Shown here: positions 1-5,491 of the stretch, piece by piece
Layout of the letters: each line of letters starts with the position of its first letter
Numbering within the stretch: the first letter of the stretch is position 1
Assembly: GCA_045658525.1 (NCBI GenBank)
Contig: JAZOVD010000065.1
Coordinates: forward strand, 1-5,809
Length of the DNA stretch: 5,809 bases
Origin: SIG673 sp045658525
Lineage (GTDB): Bacteria; Bacillota; Clostridia; Oscillospirales; CAG-272
Reading direction: 5' to 3'
The notes under the pieces: model-generated
The model's database searches: none
What the model was told of the DNA's origin: nothing
The model's input: only the letters and a program-made list of their open reading frames with translations
Position numbers and translations under genes: made by a program

Positions 1-53
1 TAGAAAAAAAGAAAAGTGTTTTTTCCCCAATATTATCTATATTTTTATCTTCA

Positions 54-89
54 TTTCTTTTTCCTTCTTTGCAAAGAAAGAAAAAGAAA
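54..89. repeat. Near-perfect 18-bp A/T palindrome
   Basis: The arms 54-71 and 72-89 are reverse complements at 17 of 18 positions and meet at TTTGCAAA with no spacer. The one mismatch is C/A when read on the plus strand and a G/U wobble in a minus-strand transcript. No gene is linked to it. It could be part of a dispersed repeat or a weak terminator; the composition is so skewed that chance is also possible. Confidence 0.4.
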
Positions 90-118
90 CGCCCCTACTT
101 TTCTTGAAATGAAAAGCT

Positions 119-135
119 ATTATCCTTCGGATAAT
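119..135. repeat. Small 7-bp hairpin
   Basis: ATTATCC and GGATAAT pair perfectly around the three-base loop TTC. There is no T-run directly after it on either strand, so it is not a typical terminator. It lies in the repeat-rich left end. Confidence 0.4.
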
Positions 136-284
136 TTGCAAAAGAACTTTTCTACAAAGAAACTTTCTATCGAACCGTTAATCGTTTTTCACTTCCGAGG
201 GGTTCACATAGAGATATGGAGAGAAAAATACCATCACTCTGTGATACGACATTAAATTTTACACAACAGTACCCATAGAAAAGT

Positions 285-320
285 TTTTTGCCTACTTTTT
301 TTCAAAAAAGTAGGCAAAAA
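285..320. repeat. Perfect 17-bp inverted repeat
   Basis: Arm 285-301 and arm 304-320 are exact reverse complements with a GCCTAC core flanked by T/A runs, separated only by TC. In RNA it would form a very stable long hairpin on either strand. It lies directly next to the terminator at 323-350 on the downstream side of the minus-strand genes, so it may act as a second terminator or transcript-end stabiliser. A dispersed intergenic repeat is an equally good explanation. Confidence 0.6.
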
Positions 321-322
321 GG

Positions 323-350
323 AAAAAACTGTCCGGATGGACAGTTTTTT
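323..350 (-). terminator. Intrinsic terminator downstream of the zinc-ribbon gene
   Basis: A perfect 12-bp stem (AAAAAACTGTCC pairing with GGACAGTTTTTT) closes on a four-base loop. The stem core is G+C-containing and each strand ends in six T residues, so it can work in both directions. The only gene running into it is the minus-strand zinc-ribbon gene, which ends about 90 bases upstream on that strand. No plus-strand gene is seen to its left. Confidence 0.75.
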
Positions 351-441
351 GCTTTTGTACAGACGCTTACCCAAATAATTTATATACCAATATTATGTTT
401 ATACGGATTATATGGATTCACAGTACCTTGGTTCGCTTAGC

Positions 442-717
442 TTACTGATTTCTGGAAGCCGCGAAACATTCGCTGCAAAGAACGGGTCTGTCGCTTGTGG
501 GCTGGAAGGGAATCTTTGCTTCCTTTCCACACTTTGCACAGGGAACGGTAAAGTATTCTCTGGGAGCCTTGCCGGCGTTCTTTCTCTTATCACGGCAAGC
601 CTTGCATCTCTGAGGCTCGTTCTGGAAGCCCTTCTCTGCATAGAATTCCTGCTCGCCTGCTGTGAATACGAACTCCTCACCGCAATCTTTGCAAACTAAT
701 GTCTTGTCCTCGTACAT
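442..717 (-). CDS. Double zinc-ribbon protein (zf-trcl type plus CxxC-x17-CxxC)
   Basis: A 91-residue soluble protein with two zinc-binding modules. The first uses C9-xx-C12 and C38-xx-C41 and resembles the family called 'probable zinc-ribbon domain' (zf-trcl), with the typical FxxGEQEFYAEKGF segment between the Cys pairs. The second uses C60-xx-C63 and C81-xx-C84, spaced by 17 residues, with the recurrent IPFQPTSDRPVLCSECF pattern. All eight Cys are present, so two structural zinc ions are expected. The molecular role of this family is unknown; nucleic-acid or protein binding is a guess. The start is supported by GAGGT seven bases upstream. It lies 129 bases downstream of the sigma factor gene on the same strand with no terminator between, so co-transcription is likely. 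Two overlapping open frames here, one on each strand, lack Cys motifs and are shadows. Confidence 0.88.
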   Translation of the reverse strand: MYEDKTLVCKDCGEEFVFTAGEQEFYAEKGFQNEPQRCKACRDKRKNAGKAPREYFTVPCAKCGKEAKIPFQPTSDRPVLCSECFAASRNQ

Positions 718-846
718 GGTTGTTACCTCGCTTTGAAATAATAAATAATTGTTCCCTCAAACGGATTTACACCGCCATCTCCCGTGGTGCCGGACAAACA
801 CTCACAGGCGCTTTCATTAAGCTATTCGGGCATATAAACTTTTAAT
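718..846 (-). other. Sigma/zinc-ribbon intergenic spacer with G+C-richer core
   Basis: This spacer has an AT-rich edge near the zinc-ribbon start and a visibly G+C-richer core at about 760-830. Read on the minus strand the core can make short stems: GCTT/AAGC around AATGA (810-822), CGCC/GGCG enclosing a TCCG/CGGG stem, and CGG/CCG around TGTAAAT; the last two share bases and exclude each other. A 16-codon minus-strand frame (817-767) also exists but lacks a ribosome binding site. I do not recognise a known riboswitch. It may be a structured leader of the zinc-ribbon gene, a remnant of coding DNA, or plain spacer. Confidence 0.3.
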
Positions 847-1392
847 TTACGAAAGCTTTTCTCTTATCTTTCGTTTTACGCGGTACAGAGCGTTGTCAAC
901 GGATTTTTCCGTAACTTCAAGCTCCTTCGCTATCTCGGAATAACGCTTCCTTTCGAGATAAAGCTCCAGTACCTTTGCCTCAAAAGACGTAAGCGCCGTC
1001 GAAAGCCATTTGCCAAATTCCGAATTTTCTTCAATCGCCAGCAAAAGCTCCTCGGTAGCGCTATGGTGCGTTTCCGGAACGGCTGAACGCAGCTTCTCCG
1101 CCTTTTTCGCTCTCGATACAAGCCTTCTTATACAGGAAAGCATTCGGTTCCTTATACATATTTTTGCGTAAAGCCCAAACGTTACTTCCTCATTTGTTTT
1201 ATAGGAGCACGCCGCCTTGTACAACGCGAGCATCGCCTCTTGGCTAAGCTCATCTGCGTCATACTCGTAACGAGCCGCCATAGAAACAGCCCTCGCGACC
1301 TCGCTCTTTATAAGAGGAGCAAAATCCTCCGCTATCCTTACAAACGCAGATTCATCACCGTTATTCAGTGCTTCTATATCCCTTTCGGTCAT
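847..1392 (-). CDS. SigH-like sigma-70 family RNA polymerase sigma factor
   Basis: A 181-residue sigma factor that directs RNA polymerase to a promoter set. Region 2 spans about residues 20-95, with the core-binding and -10-recognition stretch DELSQEAMLALYKAACSY at 47-64 and the helix ICIRNRMLSCIRR at 78-90. Region 4 spans about 133-180: FEAKVLELYLERKRYSEIAKEL, then a recognition helix ending in SVDNALYRVKRKI, closely like the Spo0H/SigH ending. There is no region 3, and the linker at about 100-130 is charged. The length suits the small SigH/ECF class; SigH itself is somewhat longer. AGGAT lies six bases before the ATG. No anti-sigma gene adjoins it; the next gene is the zinc-ribbon gene. A full-consensus promoter precedes it. 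Whether it is the true early-sporulation SigH or a paralogue cannot be settled here, so no symbol is given. Confidence 0.88.
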   Translation of the reverse strand: MTERDIEALNNGDESAFVRIAEDFAPLIKSEVARAVSMAARYEYDADELSQEAMLALYKAACSYKTNEEVTFGLYAKICIRNRMLSCIRRLVSRAKKAEKLRSAVPETHHSATEELLLAIEENSEFGKWLSTALTSFEAKVLELYLERKRYSEIAKELEVTEKSVDNALYRVKRKIREKLS

Positions 1393-1422
1393 ACGCTGAT
1401 CCTTTTGATACCGATTAAAAAC

Positions 1423-1450
1423 GGCGTACGTGCCTTTATTAAGGTACGCC
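1423..1450 (-). promoter_or_regulatory. Leader hairpin of the sigma factor transcript
   Basis: GGCGTAC and GTACGCC form a perfect 7-bp outer stem, with an inner CTT/AAG helix. It lies between the predicted start of transcription (about 1484) and the sigma factor ATG, about 30 bases before the start codon. It lacks a following T-run on the minus strand, so it is not a standard terminator; a role in transcript stability or as a binding site is possible. Confidence 0.45.
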
Positions 1451-1490
1451 CCGCCGCCAATATCGCTATAAAACCGTTCCTTATAGATGT

Positions 1491-1519
1491 ATTATATACT
1501 TGTTTTACAAATTTGTCAA
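1491..1519 (-). promoter_or_regulatory. Consensus sigma-A promoter of the sigma factor gene
   Basis: On the minus strand TTGACA (1519-1514), a 17-base spacer and TATAAT (1496-1491) match the housekeeping consensus at all twelve positions. The expected transcript start is near 1484, giving a leader of about 90 bases before the sigma factor gene. This predicts strong vegetative transcription unless a repressor or leader element holds it back. Confidence 0.85.
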
Positions 1520-1592
1520 TATAATATTTCAAAAAAATTCAAAATATCATTTCTCGTTTATGCAAAACACACAAATCAATAATTTTTTTTAG

Positions 1593-1607
1593 TACAGTAT
1601 GACTGTA
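1593..1607. promoter_or_regulatory. Short dyad, possible operator
   Basis: TACAGT and ACTGTA form a perfect 6-bp inverted repeat around ATG, about 75 bases upstream of the -35 box of the sigma factor promoter, in an AT-rich tract with T-runs on both sides. It could be a regulator binding site or a weak hairpin. The DUF4364 gene ends to its right with no convincing terminator, so it might also belong to that transcript's tail. Confidence 0.3.
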
Positions 1608-1700
1608 TATTTTTGGCACAAAAGTTGTTTTATTGTTTTTTCGATAAACAAAATACACAAAAAAACTTGCATTTTTTCGGCAATTCTACCTTAACGAAAA

Positions 1701-2261
1701 TTAATCCTTATTATCTATAAGGTAATTGACCTCGCCGGAAAAAACGGCCAAAAGTCCTCTATATACCACCTCGGGACGCGTCTCAAAGTTATGCTCCATT
1801 CTGTCAAGCAGCTTTTTGTTCTCGACGTTCATCGTGATATTGAGTATTTCTTCCTTATTTTCTATTATCCTGCAATTGAACTCATACGTTCCGTTCGGGA
1901 TAGGTCTGCTGCTGTATTTGATCTGCGCGCCTCTCTTTTTAAAGGAAAGCAAACGCATAGCGCTTTTCAGGCTTCTTTCGCGTATCATCATAAGAAGATC
2001 GCTCTGCAAGCTGTCCGCCACTTCTCTGCCCTGAGACGTTACGCTGTACAGACATTCGCCGTTCTCGTCCTTTTCCTCGGCTACGTTACCCGTTTCGAGA
2101 AGCTCGGCAAAGCACTCGGCAAAATCAAAATATCTTACCAGACCGTCCTGTACCACTATATCGTTTATATTTCCGAAATCCAGTGGATAACCGATATTAC
2201 GCATCAAATACAGTATAAATATCTTTATATCGTTTTTATCTCTGAGCGGTGCCTGCTGCAT
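1701..2261 (-). CDS. DUF4364 family protein (winged-helix, putative regulator)
   Basis: A 186-residue soluble protein matching the DUF4364 family of Clostridia. The first 80 or so residues look like a winged helix: a helical opening (DIKIFILYLMRNIGYPLDF), a middle helix (YFDFAECFAELLETGNV) and a YSVTSQGREVADSL wing, as in transcriptional regulators. The rest is a basic linker followed by a beta-rich segment (GTYEFNCRIIENKEEILNITMNV) and a final helix. The function is not established; DNA binding is inferred from the fold. I chose the ATG at 2261 because AGGGGGA lies nine bases upstream. The ATG at 2280-2282 has no site of its own, and one at 2321 falls inside the upstream terminator. It lies 98 bases after the substrate-binding protein gene, behind that terminator, so it is probably a separate unit. 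Confidence 0.82.
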   Translation of the reverse strand: MQQAPLRDKNDIKIFILYLMRNIGYPLDFGNINDIVVQDGLVRYFDFAECFAELLETGNVAEEKDENGECLYSVTSQGREVADSLQSDLLMMIRERSLKSAMRLLSFKKRGAQIKYSSRPIPNGTYEFNCRIIENKEEILNITMNVENKKLLDRMEHNFETRPEVVYRGLLAVFSGEVNYLIDNKD

Positions 2262-2270
2262 AAAACTTGC

Positions 2271-2277
2271 TCCCCCT
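2271..2277 (-). promoter_or_regulatory. Ribosome binding site fixing the DUF4364 start
   Basis: AGGGGGA on the minus strand lies nine bases before the ATG at 2261. The alternative in-frame ATG at 2280-2282 is just upstream of this motif, which argues against it. Confidence 0.7.
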
Positions 2278-2285
2278 TTCATTAT

Positions 2286-2314
2286 TGTATATAAATCGTA
2301 AAGGGCCGTGTAAA
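2286..2314 (-). promoter_or_regulatory. Candidate promoter of the DUF4364 gene
   Basis: On the minus strand TTTACA (2314-2309), a 17-base spacer and TATACA (2291-2286) form a moderate sigma-A-like promoter: 5 of 6 and 4 of 6 matches. The -35 box lies inside the terminator hairpin of the upstream gene, so termination and new initiation would share bases. The -10 match is weak, and read-through from upstream remains possible. Confidence 0.35.
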
Positions 2315-2329
2315 TGTACACGACCCTTT
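2300..2329 (-). terminator. Terminator of the substrate-binding protein gene
   Basis: AAAGGG...CCCTTT arms form a 13-bp stem with a four-base loop, about 30 bases past the stop codon at 2360. The single irregular pair is a G-U wobble in the minus-strand RNA but a C/A mismatch in the plus-strand RNA, which favours use on the minus strand. The T-run after the stem is short on the minus strand (TTT, then ACGATTT) and longer on the plus strand, so efficiency is uncertain. Confidence 0.65.
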
Positions 2330-2359
2330 TTATTACGTGTATTTTTCGCCGTTTAAGCC

Positions 2360-4345
2360 TTATTTCTTGTTGCTCTTCTTGTCATCATCATCGTCGTCAT
2401 CGGCGTTAGGAAGATGGGCTTCCCAGTTTTTAAGCTTAAGCTTGTTGAACACAGGTGCGCCCCAGCCGTTAAGCTCATATTTGGAAAGCTCCTTGCTCGC
2501 AAGAGTAGCGTTCTTATATACGAAGATGGGCATTACCGGCACGTCTTCAAGAAGCATCTTTTCAGCTTCGTGGAGCTTAGCGGAAAGTGTCTCCGTATCG
2601 CCCGCCTTGCGTGCCTCGTCAGCCTCGGCAATAAGCTTGTTGTAAGCCTCGCTGTTGTATCCGGAAATATGTCCGCGAACGTTAATGGTCTGGTGCTTGT
2701 TTTCATCAACAGCAAAGTCACAGGATGAACCGGAGTAATCAGTAGCGAATACGGAAAGCGCGGAGAACGCGGTGGTGTCGAGCATCTGGCTATCGAGTGC
2801 TATAACGTCGAAATCCGCTCTTTCAGCCGTAAGCTTAGAGTTACCCTCGTTAGCCTTGTCGTAATATTCAAGCTCGCCGTTTATTCCGTAAAGATTCTCA
2901 ACCACGGTGTCTCTGTATTGGAGAAGCCAAGAGGTCTTTTCCTGATACTGAGCGGCGTTGACACACTTTATGTTTACGGTAAATCCGAGATCCTCCCACT
3001 TTTCCTTAACAAGCTGAGCGACCACGTAATCTACGGTGTCATAAACATGATCGGGGCTGTTGGAGCGAATGGGTGAAAGCTCAAGTCCGCCGGTGGTCTC
3101 GTTTACGGTCGAGTCGGCGTTGACACGAACGGTGATATTGAATGCCGGAACGGTGCTGGGCGTTATACCCGCTGCCGAGAGCAGACTCTTAGCATCGCTT
3201 ATCGACATAGCGTCGGTTATCTTGTTTCCGTTATTCGCGGCGAAATCGTCCTTACCCGTCTTATCATTGATTCCGGAAGGAACTATACCGGTCGATGCAG
3301 AGGCATATACTACCTCGTTTACTATCTCAGTACGGCTTATGACCGCGCTGAGGACCTGACGGACGACCTTGTTATCGAAGGGAGCCTTGTTGGTGTTGAA
3401 GTAGTAAACATGGCTGCACAGAGAGTCTGTCAGCTTTACTCTATCCTTATACCGCTCTCTTATCTCCTTGGACGCGGGAAGCTCGCTTATGTAGAAAAGC
3501 TCGCCCTCCTCAAACTGTGCCATCATCTCCTCAGCGTTGAGCTTGAAGTCAACGATGATCTTGTAAGGCTTTACGTGCTTATTGGGGTTAGGCTTTTCGT
3601 CCTTGTCGGAAACGTCGTGACGGTAATAAGTATTACGTCCAAGCTCCATAGAGGTTCCGGGATAGTACGCAACGATAGTGAACGGACCGTTGGTTACTAT
3701 CGTCGTGCTCGCGCTCGACCAATGGTAGTAAAGGTCAACTGCCGCGCGCTTTACGGGCATGAGCGCGACACTCGTGAGCTTACGAAGGAAGTCCTGAGGA
3801 TCTATGTCACGAACGAATTCTATTTTGAGGAGCTGCTGGTCAGCGATAAGACCTATATCGTCGGGGCTGTATGCTCCCGTCTTTCTTTCTCTCGCTCCCT
3901 TTATATCGTAAAGAAGCTCCGCGCCCTCTCCGTCGAACTCAGGGTCAAGCAAACGCTTCCACGCAAAAACGAAGTCGTCAGCCGTTACCGCGCTTCCGTC
4001 GGACCATGCGGATTTTCTTATGTTGATCTCCAACGTATATGTATCGTCTTCCGCGGAATCCTTATCAGCTCCACGGTCCACCTTGTAATCCCAACTCTTA
4101 CAAAGTGCTTTTACGACCTTTCCGTTATCGTCAAGCTTCATAAGTCCTTCGTAAAGAAGACCGCAGAGCTTAACCGCGCTGCTATCGAGATGCGCGTATG
4201 CGGGGTCGAAGTTATATACCTCCGATGTCAGGTACATGTTTACCTGCGCACCTGAAGTAGGATCTCCGCCCGCGCAGCCTACGAATCCCACCGCGAGAGA
4301 CGCAAGACAAAGCACAAGACAGAGAACTCTTGTCATTGTTTTCAT
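2360..4345 (-). CDS. Oligopeptide-type ABC transporter substrate-binding lipoprotein (SBP_bac_5, OppA/DppA-like)
   Basis: A 661-residue extracytoplasmic protein that should bind peptides or similar solutes and pass them to an ABC permease. Residues 1-23 form a lipoprotein signal ending FVG-C24, the lipidation Cys. Family marks of the solute-binding 5 class are WSDG...TADDFVFAWKRLLDP (114-135), TNGPF (218-222) with the following YYPGTSMELGRN, APFDNKVVRQVLSAVISR (321-338), GIVPSGI (353-359) and the C-terminal DVPVMPIFVYKNATLASKEL. It is longer than usual OppA proteins (about 540-600) and ends in a low-complexity tail of seven Asp (649-655) then KKSNKK. AGGAGG lies eight bases before the ATG, and a promoter precedes it. 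No permease or ATPase gene adjoins it, so it is an orphan binding protein that must borrow a transporter or act as a sensor. The substrate cannot be read. A 281-residue open frame on the opposite strand (3410-4255) is a shadow. Confidence 0.93.
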   Translation of the reverse strand: MKTMTRVLCLVLCLASLAVGFVGCAGGDPTSGAQVNMYLTSEVYNFDPAYAHLDSSAVKLCGLLYEGLMKLDDNGKVVKALCKSWDYKVDRGADKDSAEDDTYTLEINIRKSAWSDGSAVTADDFVFAWKRLLDPEFDGEGAELLYDIKGARERKTGAYSPDDIGLIADQQLLKIEFVRDIDPQDFLRKLTSVALMPVKRAAVDLYYHWSSASTTIVTNGPFTIVAYYPGTSMELGRNTYYRHDVSDKDEKPNPNKHVKPYKIIVDFKLNAEEMMAQFEEGELFYISELPASKEIRERYKDRVKLTDSLCSHVYYFNTNKAPFDNKVVRQVLSAVISRTEIVNEVVYASASTGIVPSGINDKTGKDDFAANNGNKITDAMSISDAKSLLSAAGITPSTVPAFNITVRVNADSTVNETTGGLELSPIRSNSPDHVYDTVDYVVAQLVKEKWEDLGFTVNIKCVNAAQYQEKTSWLLQYRDTVVENLYGINGELEYYDKANEGNSKLTAERADFDVIALDSQMLDTTAFSALSVFATDYSGSSCDFAVDENKHQTINVRGHISGYNSEAYNKLIAEADEARKAGDTETLSAKLHEAEKMLLEDVPVMPIFVYKNATLASKELSKYELNGWGAPVFNKLKLKNWEAHLPNADDDDDDDKKSNKK

Positions 4346-4392
4346 AGGGTTTTCCTCCTAAAAAATTTGCGTAATGAATAAACGTACAAAGT

Positions 4393-4421
4393 ATTATAAC
4401 ACTATTTTTTATAATAATCAA
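4393..4421 (-). promoter_or_regulatory. Sigma-A promoter of the substrate-binding protein gene
   Basis: On the minus strand TTGATT (4421-4416), a 17-base spacer and a perfect TATAAT (4398-4393) lie about 50 bases before the start codon, giving a leader of roughly 40 bases with the AGGAGG site at 4359-4354. The -35 matches 4 of 6 consensus bases. Vegetative expression is expected. Confidence 0.75.
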
Positions 4422-4590
4422 TCGTTTTGTGATTTATTTTTCAAAAAATTTAATTTTTCGTTCTCTTGCACAATATCCTTTTCGCTTTTTTGGTGATTTT
4501 TACAAATGATAGCCGAGTTTTTTTCGTTCTCAGCGGGGAATATTAAAAAACATCAGAGCTTTAAACCAATATTGCCGGAAAGATTTTCAA

Positions 4591-5469
4591 ATGAAGAACA
4601 GTTATATTCGCACAGACCTTGCCGCCGAAGCGGAAAACGCCGCCTCAGACGGCGCTACCGTAAAAGAATACCGCGAAAACGGTGTCCTTGTACACGAAAT
4701 GACGGTAAACCCACGCGCAAGCAAAAAGCTTGGACTCTCAAGCGGAGTTTACGTAACTCTTGACGTCGGAAAGATATGGTTTTTGGGTCAAAACGAGCTT
4801 GAAAACGTAACGAAAAGCGTTTCCCATACCATACTTTCGCTTTGTAATAGGTTTCTCAACGAAAACGCGAAAAGCATTCTCATAGTCTGCCTCGGAAACA
4901 GAAAGATAACCTCCGACGCGATAGGACCTCTTTGCGCGGACGGAATAACCGTCACACGTCACCTTGAAGCCGAAAAGCCTGAGCTTTACGAGGCGTTCGG
5001 AAGCCGTTCCATATCACTGCTATCACCAGGGGTAACGGGTGAGACGGGAATAGAAACGTTTGAATCCATACGCTCGGCAGTTAAAACAGTCTCCGCTGAC
5101 TTGGTCGTCTGTGTTGACGCGCTTGCCGCGAGAAGCTCGGAGCGTCTAATGACATCGTTACAGATAACCGACGCGGGTATAGCTCCCGGCTCGGGAGTCG
5201 GAAACACCAGGAAAGAGATAAGCAGTCTTTCGCTTGGAGTTCCCGTGATCTCGATAGGTGTTCCGACAGTCGTACAGTCATCAACACTTGTGTATGACGT
5301 GCTTTCACGCGCGGGGATAAACGAACCCGCAAGCGCGATTAAGGAGATACTTGATAACGAACGCTCGTTTTTCGTCACGCCAAAAAACTCGGATATTGCC
5401 GTCGCAGCTCAGGCAAAGCTCATATCAAACGCGATAAACCTCGCGTTTCTCGGCTTTACCGCTCTCTAA
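4591..5469 (+). CDS. gpr: GPR endopeptidase (spore germination protease), compact form
   Basis: GPR starts degrading small acid-soluble spore proteins (SASP) on the spore DNA during germination. It is made as a zymogen in the forespore and trims its own N-terminus. The sequence aligns by eye with Bacillus GPR throughout: IRTDLAAEA at 6-14 (processing region), LGNRKITSDAIGP (101-113), VTRHL (121-125), SPGVTGETGIET (145-156), VDALAAR (175-181), QITDAGIAPGSGVGNTRKE (191-209), GVPVISIGVPTVV (216-228) and FVTPKNSD (261-268). Asp109 and Asp176 match the two Asp reported essential in Bacillus megaterium GPR (127 and 193). At 292 residues it is shorter than the Bacillus enzyme (about 370): the leader before the DLA site is about nine residues instead of fifteen, and the long insert before VTPK is nearly gone. 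The start has a modest GGAAAG site eight bases upstream. A forespore (sigma-G) promoter is expected but not clearly visible. Confidence 0.95.
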   Translation: MKNSYIRTDLAAEAENAASDGATVKEYRENGVLVHEMTVNPRASKKLGLSSGVYVTLDVGKIWFLGQNELENVTKSVSHTILSLCNRFLNENAKSILIVCLGNRKITSDAIGPLCADGITVTRHLEAEKPELYEAFGSRSISLLSPGVTGETGIETFESIRSAVKTVSADLVVCVDALAARSSERLMTSLQITDAGIAPGSGVGNTRKEISSLSLGVPVISIGVPTVVQSSTLVYDVLSRAGINEPASAIKEILDNERSFFVTPKNSDIAVAAQAKLISNAINLAFLGFTAL

Positions 5470-5478
5470 TATTTTTAT

Positions 5479-5490
5479 AGGAGGTCCTCC
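5479..5490 (+). promoter_or_regulatory. Palindromic ribosome binding site of the small membrane gene
   Basis: AGGAGG (5479-5484) lies seven bases before the ATG at 5492 and is followed at once by TCCTCC. GGAG and CTCC can pair around GTC, so the site could fold on itself as a weak four-pair hairpin and lower translation. This is a strong site that fixes the start codon. Confidence 0.6.
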
Positions 5491-5491
5491 G

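Larger units (their letters stand above)
1..441. other. Gene-free AT-rich region with many inverted repeats
   Basis: No credible gene is seen here. The only plus-strand open frame of any size (16-255) translates to a low-complexity Phe/Tyr/Lys/Ser-rich string, has no ribosome binding site and runs through palindromes. The region contains an A/T palindrome at 54-89, a small hairpin at 119-135, a 17-bp hairpin at 285-320 and a terminator hairpin at 323-350. The 9-mer CCTACTTTT occurs at 94-102 and again at 291-299, each time at the start of a T/A-rich dyad, so the first may be a decayed copy of the second. This looks like an accumulation of terminators or small dispersed repeats downstream of the minus-strand genes. 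Confidence 0.7.

Noticed and set aside
16..255. 79-residue plus-strand open frame in the left end
   Set aside because: Low-complexity translation, no ribosome binding site, and it runs through palindromic A/T repeats.
767..817. 16-codon minus-strand small open frame in the sigma/zinc-ribbon spacer
   Set aside because: No ribosome binding site and too short to tell from chance.
760..830. tRNA or known riboswitch in the sigma/zinc-ribbon spacer
   Set aside because: A T-loop-like stretch (GTGTAAATCC) is present, but no cloverleaf or recognised riboswitch core can be built around it.
1655..1680. A-run/T-run dyad after the DUF4364 gene as a terminator
   Set aside because: The stem would be only A/T pairs, with no G+C core; not a credible intrinsic terminator.
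1791..2294. 167-residue open frame opposite the DUF4364 gene
   Set aside because: Antisense shadow that begins inside the gene and runs over its start and ribosome binding site; no family features.
3410..4255. 281-residue open frame opposite the substrate-binding protein gene
   Set aside because: Long but antisense to a clear family member; no ribosome binding site and no recognisable motif. It reflects the codon use of the real gene.
4422..4590. Sigma-G promoter for gpr
   Set aside because: Expected from biology, but I found no pair of boxes with suitable spacing; CAATATT near 4568 lacks a matching upstream box.
4986..5378. 130-residue minus-strand open frame within gpr
   Set aside because: gpr is unmistakable by its motifs; the opposite frame has no motif or start signal.
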